Source: Bacteroidota bacterium
Lineage (GTDB): Bacteria; Bacteroidota; Bacteroidia; Chitinophagales; Chitinophagaceae
Assembly (NCBI GenBank): GCA_023386555.1
Contig: JAEWJK010000004.1
Location: 1 to 64,000, forward strand
Direction: 5' to 3'
DNA: 64,000 nt
Shown piece after piece: positions 35,310-45,300 of this stretch. Under the pieces are notes generated by a model. The model saw only the letters and a program-made list of their open reading frames with translations, made no database searches and was not told the origin of the DNA. Numbering within the stretch: the stretch's first letter is position 1; each line of letters opens with the position of its first letter. The position numbers and the translations under genes are program-made.

Positions 35310-35317
35310 CGAATGTA
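35310..35317 (-). promoter_or_regulatory. -7 box TACATTCG for ahcY
   Basis: One mismatch from TAnnTTTG on the - strand, giving a leader of about 35 nt before ATG 35272. Confidence 0.45.
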
Positions 35318-35517
35318 CCTATTGTAGTAGAATTTCCTGCCAGCTGTAATAATTTTAGGATAAAAACTAGAGTATGGATATGTTTGCAGGATAAATGACT
35401 TGTTTCTTATGCCAAAACTGCCTCAAAAAGAATAATCGGCTAAAGATGAAATCAGAAATAGGAATGTGAAATAAGAAATGAGGAAGGCTAGTGACCAAAA
35501 TTTAAAACGGACTATTT

Positions 35518-36018
35518 ATGGCTAAGAATATAAAGAAGGAAAATACAGAGAGCACAAAGATTGCATTAGACTCAAAAGATCTTTCCATTCTTAAATTATT
35601 GCAGCAGAATGCAAGGATAACTGTTAAAGAGATCAGTGAAAAGATACATCTTAGTACCACACCTGTGCATGAGAGAATCAAACGAATGGAAGATAATGGT
35701 GTGATAAAACAATACGCAACATTGGTTGATCCATCAAAAGTGAAGAAAGGATTGATGGTGATCTGTTATGTGAGTTTGAAACAACATAGTAAGAATGCTG
35801 GTGATAAGTTCATCAAAACAATTCATGAGTTAAATGAGGTGGTGGAATGTTATAATATCTCAGGTGAGTTCGATTTCATGTTGAAAGTTGTGGCAGAAAA
35901 CATGGATGCTTATTATGATTTTCATGTAAACAAACTTTCGCAGGTTGAGAATATGGGTAAGGTGCAGAGTGTATTTGTGATGGGAGTGATCAAACAAACG
36001 CATCGGTTGGTTTATTAA
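35518..36018 (+). CDS. Lrp/AsnC-family transcriptional regulator
   Basis: A 166-aa regulator with an N-terminal winged helix (SILKLLQQNARITVKEISEKI, with the recognition helix at about 45-60, TTPVHERIKRM) and a C-terminal ligand-binding AsnC/RAM domain (about 75-160). It binds DNA as a dimer/octamer and responds to amino acids. Divergent from ahcY (245 bp apart), so it may control methionine/SAM-cycle genes or itself; that is inference. An unusually basic start (AKNIKKENTEST) precedes the fold. Confidence 0.9.
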   Translation: MAKNIKKENTESTKIALDSKDLSILKLLQQNARITVKEISEKIHLSTTPVHERIKRMEDNGVIKQYATLVDPSKVKKGLMVICYVSLKQHSKNAGDKFIKTIHELNEVVECYNISGEFDFMLKVVAENMDAYYDFHVNKLSQVENMGKVQSVFVMGVIKQTHRLVY

Positions 36019-36355
36019 TATGGTAGATCAATAACACAACACCACTAATCCTTTCTTGGTATTTCTACGAAGTGATAATGCTATATCCACATTCTTTTAA
36101 AAAAAGTCATTAACAAAGTTTTGACTTTTCAAATTTATTCTCGTTATTGCATCTCGTTTCCAAGATCCTTCCGATTAATCTGTGAAAAAGTAACTTCTTG
36201 TTTGTGCCCCCGATAATGCAATAAGATCTTCAAGAAGCAGTGCCCGAATAACACACCAGTTAACCTACCGATTACCGCCACACGATTTTGTCGTTTGTAA
36301 TTCTTTGTATCCATACTGCTATGCTATTGCATGGCTATAACTAAACTACTGTTTT
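36019..36355. other. 337-bp spacer, promoter region of the giant gene
   Basis: No gene or RNA found. A sequence near the right end, TAATTCTTTG (about 36298-36307), resembles the TAnnTTTG box with a wider gap. Otherwise AT-rich with a long pyrimidine-rich stretch; no hairpin terminator for the Lrp gene was seen. Confidence 0.4.
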
Positions 36356-39300
36356 ATGAAAAAGGTTCTACTCCTCTTGCTTATTTGCAGCACTTTCGCT
36401 TTCCAGGCTTTTGCTTGTGATTGTGATGGGCCACCAAACAATCTGTCATTGAACTTAACCTCAACGCAGGTTACATTCAATGCTAACAAATCCTATTCAA
36501 GTGCTTGTGGCAATTACGGATTGCAAGTAGAATTGAAACTTGTGGGGCAAGCTTTTGACGGAGTTACCCATATATACAGTGGTACAACTATAGCCAATGC
36601 AGGAGCTATTCCATTAAATCCAATTACACTTAATCTCGCAGCAGTTTATTCAGCACTTGGACCTGGGCAGGTGAAATGGCGTGTCAGGCAAGATAATCCC
36701 GGACGATGTGCCACTGGTTGGACAGAATCCAATCAGATGTTTTTTAGTTGTACAGGAACTACTGCAGGTCCTATTACTGTTGGAGGCGCTACCACATTTT
36801 GCCAGGGCGGATCTGTAAATCTAACTTCTGCTCCTGGTACGGTTTATCAGTGGTATCGTAATAATGCACTAATCAGTGGAGCTACCAATCAAAATTATAC
36901 AGCAACACAAGCAGGGAGTTATAGTGTTTCTAATTCAGTAAATGGCTGCCCCTCTCCGTCTGTAAGTGTTACCGTAAACCAGCCACCTGCGGTAACTGTT
37001 TCAGCAAATACAACAAGTATTAATTATGGAAGTTCTGCTGTGCTAACTGCAAACTTTTCCAGCACCCGTATCTATCTTGTTCCTTTAGCTGATTTACTTA
37101 ATGTTCCTAGTAGTTGTGGAAACGGATCTTATCTCGGTAGTAACTTCCAAGGATTCAGATGGAATGATGCCGGAATAGGTGGGGTTACTAATGTTCAAAT
37201 TCAATTTTCTGTTGGGGTTGAATGTCATAGTGGAAAAACATTTACGACCACTCTAAATGGAATTGCCGGATCGACCTATTCACAAACTCCTAATTTCTGT
37301 AGTTGTAGTCTTCCTTCTGGGGAACGTATAGTCACTTTGAACTATACTAATCCCACTACTTACACTGTCGGAGGAACAAATACTTTTGCGATTACAAATT
37401 CTACTACTTCAATGGGTTTTGCTCCTGCAGCCTCAATGAACAATAATTATGCAAGGGTTACTGTTACCTATAATGCAGGTGGAAATGTAAATTTTGTATG
37501 GCAGCCAGGTAGTTTAACTACCAATCCAATTACCGTTTCTCCCACTTCTACAACAACATACAATTTAATTGCTACAGATAATATAGGATGCTCAACGAAT
37601 GTTGCCACAACTATTACTGTAATCAATCCTGATTCTGATGGAGACGGAGTTGCAGATAACATAGATAATTGTCCTTCAGTTTCCAATGCCAATCAAGCCG
37701 ATTCAGATGGTGATGGCAAAGGAGATGTATGTGATAATTGCCCTACAAGACCAAATGCTAACCAAGCAGATTCAGATGGTGATGGCAAAGGTGATGCATG
37801 TGATAACTGTCCAACAACAGGAAACGCAAATCAATTGGATTCCGACGGAGATGGTTTAGGTGATGCATGTGATGCAGATGATGATAACGATGGTATTCTT
37901 GATGTTTCGGAATGTACAAGTAACTTTTTCTGGTCTAACCCACCAACTGAAAATGATAATACAGCAACTGGTATCATTAATGGAGTAAGTTACACTTATA
38001 CATCTTCTCAGCCTGTGCTAACATCTCCGTCTGTATACTCACATATTATATTCCCTTCGTCTTATGGTATTCCTGATATCAAGTGTATTAGAAATATCAA
38101 TGCAAGCAATAATACATTAACGTTCTCGAGCCCAATTTCAAACCCTGTATTGGTTTTTGCTTCAATAGGAAACAGCGGACAAGATGTGCCGATTGTATTT
38201 ACCAGTCCAATCCAGGTGCTATGGTCTCAGGGTGTTGTAAATATTACGAGTAACAGCATAACTGGAAGAGAAGGTTATGCAATTGTGAGACTTAATGGAA
38301 CATTCTCAAGTATCAGCTTTAACTACCAGGCTACTGAAAACTGGGTAAATTTCCTTTTCGGAGCTGATTTCCAAACTTGCCCTGATACGGATGGAGATGG
38401 TATACAAGATCAACTTGATACCGATAGTGATAATGACGGATGTTCAGATGCAATCGAAGGAAGTCAGAATCCATTGCAAAGTCAAACTGTAAATGGTAGA
38501 CTAACAGGTGGAGTAGATGTTAATGGTATTCCTTCTTTAGTAAATGGAGGCCAGGGTATTGGTACAAGCAAAACTGCAAGTGCAAATTGCTTCTGTCAAC
38601 CTGGAATTGATAAGCAGGTTCCAACCTTAGTAGGTCAGAATGTAACTGTTCAGCTAGATGCCAGTGGTAACGCTTCTATTGTTTCAGCAGCAACAACTGC
38701 AGATGTTTTTGCAGAAAACTTCAATGCAGATCCAGATGGAGTATTTAGCACACTAGCAAATTGGAATTTTTCTTATGGTACGGTGGACATAGGAGAGTAC
38801 ATTGGCAGCAACGACTCAAAAGAAATAGACCTTGCCGGAAACAATAATGCAAAAATCACAAGTAAGCAAGCATTCACACTTATTCCAGGTCAATATAAAT
38901 TCAGCTTTGATAACCTGTTAAATAATAACCCTGTTGATGCTAACTCTGTGAAAGTTGTGATTGGTAGTTTGGTGAACCAGACTTTTGCCTCACAATCAAC
39001 TGTTACAAATGAGTCGATAACATTTACTGTTACAACCCCAACAACTGTAAATATTGAGTTGGAACAGCTGGGTAATAATAATGCCTCAGGTTCATTCATT
39101 GGTAATATCAGGTTATCAAGAATAATTAATCCTTCTTATTCTGTGTTTGTAAGTGCTGCAGACAATTGTGGTATTGATGCAATTTCCGTAAGTAAGTCAA
39201 CATTTAATTGTTCTAATCTTGGTGCTAATTCAGTTGTACTAAAAGTTAAAGACATTAATGGTAACGAAGCACAACAAACAGTTACCGTTACTGTTCAAGA

Positions 39301-42300
39301 TATTATTAAACCAACGATCAACTGTCCATCACCAATTAATGTTGTTGCAACAAGTGCAGCAGGTGCTGTGGTAAATTATACAGCCCCCGTTGGTACAGAT
39401 AATTGTGCTGGTGCTACAACTGCGTTAATTGCAGGTCCTGCTAGCGGTTCTACTTTCCCTATCGGAACAACAACAGTTACTTATGAAGTAACAGATGCCG
39501 CAGGATTAAAAACACAGTGTTCATTTACTGTAAATGTTTCAGGACTTGCTCCTCAAATAGTTTGTCCTGGTCCTATCGTAGTAAATAATACTAGCGGACA
39601 ATGTGGTGCTAGCGTTAATTTTTCTGCTACAGAAACAACGGGCATACCTGCATCAACGATCACTTATAGTCATGCTCCCGGAAGTAATTTCCTTGTGGGA
39701 ACAACTATAGTAACTGCTACAGCAACAAATGCAGTAGGCAGTTCCAGCTGTACATTTAATGTTACAGTAAACGATACACAGGCTCCGGCAATTAATTGCC
39801 CTGGAGACATCACGATTAGTAACAATGCAAATGCTTGCGGTGCAATCGTCACTTATGCGTTACCTGTTGCCACAGATAATTGTAGTGGTGGTGCATTCAA
39901 TTACTTCAATGCGGGAGAGCCAAATAATTCGGGAGGTGAGCACTATCTGCAATTATATAATAGCGGTACATGGAATGATCTTCCGAATAGTGTAAATAAC
40001 CGATCAATCGTAGAATTTAATACAATTACAAACGCCACATTTGCTAACTACTCAAAGATTGGCGACTTTGGAGGACACTCTTATTATTTTTCTAATGGCG
40101 GTAATTCATGGACTGCATCCAGAACTGCAGCTCAGGCTATCGGTGGAGATCTAGCTTCCATTAATACACTCGCAGAAAGCCAATACCTGGCACCTTATGG
40201 TGGAAACACCTGGGTTGGTGGATACCAGGATGGTAATGATCCGGATTATGCAGAGCCGGGTAATGCTTCACAGAACTGGGGTGGATGGAAATGGGTAGAT
40301 GGAACTAAACTTGGTGCAGGTCAGATAGCAATTAACAGAACTGCAGGTCTTGTATCGGGTTCATTATTCCCAATTGGAACAACGACAGTTACCCATGTTG
40401 CAAGAGACCAGGCTGGTAACGAAAGCAGTTGCAGTTTCACTGTGACTGTTATAGATAACCAAAGACCAGTTATTGCTCATAATGGTAATAAGAATGTTGC
40501 AGCTGATAATGGCAGATGTGATGCCGTTGTATCTGTATCTGCTTCTGCTACGGATAATTGTTCTGTAGGTACTCCAGTAGGTATGAGAAGTGACGCACAG
40601 GCATTAAATGCACCGTACCCTGTAGGTACTACAACAATCACATGGAATGTTACAGATATAAATGGTGTTGCAGCATTACCAGTTACACAATCGGTAACTG
40701 TAACAGATAATCAAAATCCAGTAATTAGTAATTGTCCTTCAAACATCACATTACAAACCGGTACAGGTGCAACTACTTGTAGCCAGGTTGCAACATGGGC
40801 AATACCAACTGCAACAGATAATTGCAACTTAACATCGTTTACTTCTTCACATAATTCCGGTGCAACTTTCGCATTAGGAACTACAACAGTTACCTATACA
40901 GCAAGAGATGCTGCAGGTAATACAACCACATGCTCATTTACTGTTACCGTGGTAGATAACACTCAACCGGTAATTACATGTCCTGCTCCGATAACTGTAA
41001 ATACTGATATTGATGTTTGTGGAGCAATAGTTAATTATACTGTACCAACAGCTACCGACAATTGTTCTATACCTGGTGGAAGCCAGTCTTTCAATTTTAC
41101 AGGTAATGTGCAACAGTTTACAGCTCCTGTTTCAGGAATGTACAAGCTTGAAACATGGGGTGCACAGGGTGGGAATGACGTCGCCGTACCAACAAATACA
41201 GGGGGACGAGGTGGTTACTCGAAAGGTGAAGTATACTTAACTGCAGGAACCACGCTATATGTATATGTCGGAGGTCAGGGGTCTGGTTGTACAAGCAGCT
41301 ATTGGCAGTCTTCAGGTGGTGGTGGTGCTACTGATATAAGATTAGTAGGTGGAGCCTGGAATAATAATGCTGGTTTGTATTCCCGCATCATCGTAGCAGG
41401 TGGTGGTGGAGGAAGACATGGACGTAATTACGAAGGTGTGGTTCATGTTGGTAATGATGGTGGTGGATTAGTTTCTCCAACGATTGTTGTGAACGGATAT
41501 ACAATCACAGGTGCAACACAAACGTCCGGTGGTACCTCCAATTATGGCTATGCACAAAGTATAGCTCCAGGATCTTTTGGCTTTGCTAACCCTAACGTTA
41601 TGGGTAATACATGTTCTCAGGGAGGATTTAATGGCGGAGCCAGAGGCAGTGATGGTTGGGCCAATGGTGGTGCAGGTGGTGGATGGTATGGTGGATGTAC
41701 AAGCTGGTCAACATCTACAGGTGGTTCAGGTTATGTACTTACTTCAACATCTGTTAAACCTGCAGGATACACACCAGGTGCAACATATCATATGAATAAC
41801 ACACAGATAATCGCTGGTAATGCAGTTATGCCTGGGCCAGATGATAACGTTATCGTAGGACGTAATGGCAACGGTATTGCGAAGATTACATGGGGAGATG
41901 GCATGACGGTAACCCAAACAGCCGGACGACCTTCCGGTGCATTATTCCCAGTAGGGACAACAACAAATACATTCAGTGTGACTGATGCAGCTGGAAATAT
42001 CTCAACATGTAGTTTCGATGTAACAGTAACCGACAATCAGAAGCCAGTTATCACCCACAACGGTAATAAGAATGTTTTGGCTGATAATGGCAGATGTGAT
42101 GCTGTTGTAGCAGTATCAGCGAACGCAACAGATAATTGTTCTGTTGTAGCACCAACCGGAGTTAGAAGTGATGCGTTAGCATTGAATGCACCATATCCTG
42201 TAGGTACTACAACCATTACATGGAATGTTACAGATATAAATGGTAACGGAGCTACACCAGTTACACAAACAGTAACTGTAACCGATAATCAGAACCCTAT

Positions 42301-45300
42301 TATTACTAATGTTCCATCAAATATTTCTGCATCAGTAGGAGAAGGTGGTTGTTTGGCTCTTGTAGGATGGCCAAATGCATCAGCAAGTGATAATTGTGGT
42401 ATTCAAAGCTTAACAACTAATAATGCTAATTACAACCAGTTTGGTTTTGCATTACTTGGTAAGGGGGTACATACCATAGTTTACACAGCAGTGGATGTAA
42501 ACGGAAGAACTTCAACAGCCAGCTTTACGGTAACAGTTACCGATGATCAGGATCCTGTGATCACTGGTTGTCCTTCTAATATCAACATAAACACAAGTGC
42601 TGGTTTATGTACCGGTGTTGCTTTATGGAATGCCCCTACGGCGAGTGATAATTGTGTAGGAGTAACCATGACGGGTAGTCATGTTTCTGGTCAGACATTC
42701 CCGGTTGGAACAACTACTGTTACTTATACTGCAACAGATGCATCAGGCAGAACAGCTACATGCAGTTTTGATGTAGTGGTAACAGATAATCAGTCACCGG
42801 TAGTGAATAATTGCCCTGCTGATATCACAGTACAAACAGGAGCTGGTAATACACTTTGTTCTAAAGTGGTAACATGGACAGCACCTACGGCAACAGACAA
42901 TTGTGGTACTGTAACAACAGTATCTACTCATCAGCCTGGAACTGCATTCCCTGTAGGTACAACAACAGTTACATATACATTCACAGATGCACATAATAAT
43001 GTAAGCACCTGCAGTTTTGATGTAACGGTAGAAGATAATACAGCACCTGTTCCAAACATCGCTAATCTGGCGACTATTACTGCAGAATGTTCAGCATCAG
43101 CAAGTGTTCCAACAGCTACTGATAACTGTGGAGGATTGATTAGTGGTGTTCCATCAGGACCAACAACATTTAATACGCAAGGTTCACATACGATCACCTG
43201 GACCTATACGGATGCAGCAGGTAATGCTTCATCACAAAACCAGACTATCGTAATAGATGATAATACACCACCAGTTATTGCCTGTCCGTTTAATATAACA
43301 GTAAATGCAACAACGGGAACATGTGGTGCAGTAGTGAACTATAGCCAGCCATCAGCAACGGATAATTGTGGTGATGGTACTTTACCAACTTCAATTCCTG
43401 GTTATACTTACAAAGGAACATTTGGCGGACATACATACTTTATATCGAACACAGCCACCACACCAGAGGCTGCCCATGCTGCAGCGATAGCCAGAGGTGG
43501 ACACCTTGTTACGATAAACAGTGCTGCTGAGAATGCTTTTGTATCAGCTATGAGCAGCCAGTATATCTGGATAGGATATACAGACAGAGCTGTTGAAGGA
43601 ACCTTCAGATGGGTTACTAATGAACCGGTTGTTTATACCAACTGGAATAGTAATGAGCCTAATAATGCAGGCGATGAAGATTGGGCAGTGATCAACTGGG
43701 GGCCAAACGGTACCTGGAATGACTGGACCTATTCCTCACAGGCTTTATCAGTGATTGAGTTCGAGGGTGGAAACATACCAACAACACTGGTATCTGGCCC
43801 TGCAAGCGGATCAGTATTCCCTGTAGGAACCACAACAGTAACATACAGTGCAACAGATGCAGGAGGCAATACCGTATCATGCAGCTTTACTGTTACAGTA
43901 AAAGATGTAGAAGCACCGAAGATCACCTGTCCTGCTAACATCAATGCTATTGCAACAAGTGCAGCAGGAGCAGCGGTTAATTATACAGCACCTGTAGGAA
44001 CAGATAATTGCAGTGGAGCAACTACTGTAAGGATGTCGGGTCCTGCAAGTGGATCAACATTCCCTATCGGAACAACTGTTATAACCTATAGAGTAACAGA
44101 TGCGGCAGGTTTAACCGCACAATGTTCATTCACTGTAACAGTTGTGGGTGTACCACCTTCAATCGTATGTCCTGCAAACATTGTAGTGAACAATACAACA
44201 GGAGCATGTGGTACTAACGTGAGCTTTACAGCTACAGAAACAATTGCAATACCTGCATCAACAATTACATATAGTCATCAGCCGGGAAGCTTCTTCCCTG
44301 TAGGAACTACTACAGTAACTGCAACAGCCACCAACCCTGTAGGAACTTCAGTGTGTACGTTTACGGTAACGGTAAGAGATACAGAAGTACCGGTATTGGT
44401 TAATGTGCCTTCAAACATAACAGTAGAATGTACGGCAGTACCGGGTGCAGCGAATGTTACGGCAACAGATAATTGTGAAGGCTTAGGTGCAGTAAATTAT
44501 ACAGAAGTGAAGACGGATGGTAACTGTGGAGGTAATTATACTTTAACCAGGACATGGACAGTAACCGATGCTCATAATAACATAACGAGTGCAACACAGG
44601 TAATTACAGTAGAGGATACGAAAGCACCTGTAATAGTTAAGCCAGCTACTGATGCAACAGTTGAATGTGATGGATCAGGAAACACCTCAGCACTGACTAC
44701 ATGGTTAGCTAATCATGGTGGAGCTAGCGCAACAGATGATTGCAGCAATGTAAACTGGAGCAACAATTTCACTGGATTAAGTGATGATTGTGGCAGAACA
44801 GGAACTGCAACAGTTGTATTCACTGCAACGGACGATTGTGGTAATGCAACATCAACTACAGCAACCTTTACGATCATTGATAAAACAGCACCGGTACTTA
44901 GCATACCTGCTAATGTAACCTTGAACTGCCAGGATAATAACAGTACAGCAGCAACAGGTGTGGCAACAGCAACAGATGTGTGCAGCAATGCAACTGTTAC
45001 CTATAGTGATGTAAGCACACAGAATAGTAATGTAAACAATGCCGCACACTATAATTACACTATCAGCAGAACATGGAAAGCAGTGGATGAGTGTGGCAAT
45101 GCAACAACAGCCGTGCAGACCATCACAGTACGTGATATCACCAAACCTGTTATCACATGCCCTGCAAGTGTAACCGTGAACTGCCAGGATGATAAGAGCA
45201 GTGCATCAACCGGTACTGCAACAGCCACAGACAACTGTGCACCGGTAAGCATCACTCAAACTGAGACATCAACCAAACATGCAGATCCAAACAATGCGGG

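Noticed and set aside
37629..37915. Assembly duplication of the TSP3 repeats
   Set aside because: The copies differ by several substitutions and keep the frame, as expected for natural repeat growth.
41577..41795. + strand ORF inside the glycine-rich domain
   Set aside because: It is out of frame with the giant gene and reads as low-complexity shadow sequence.
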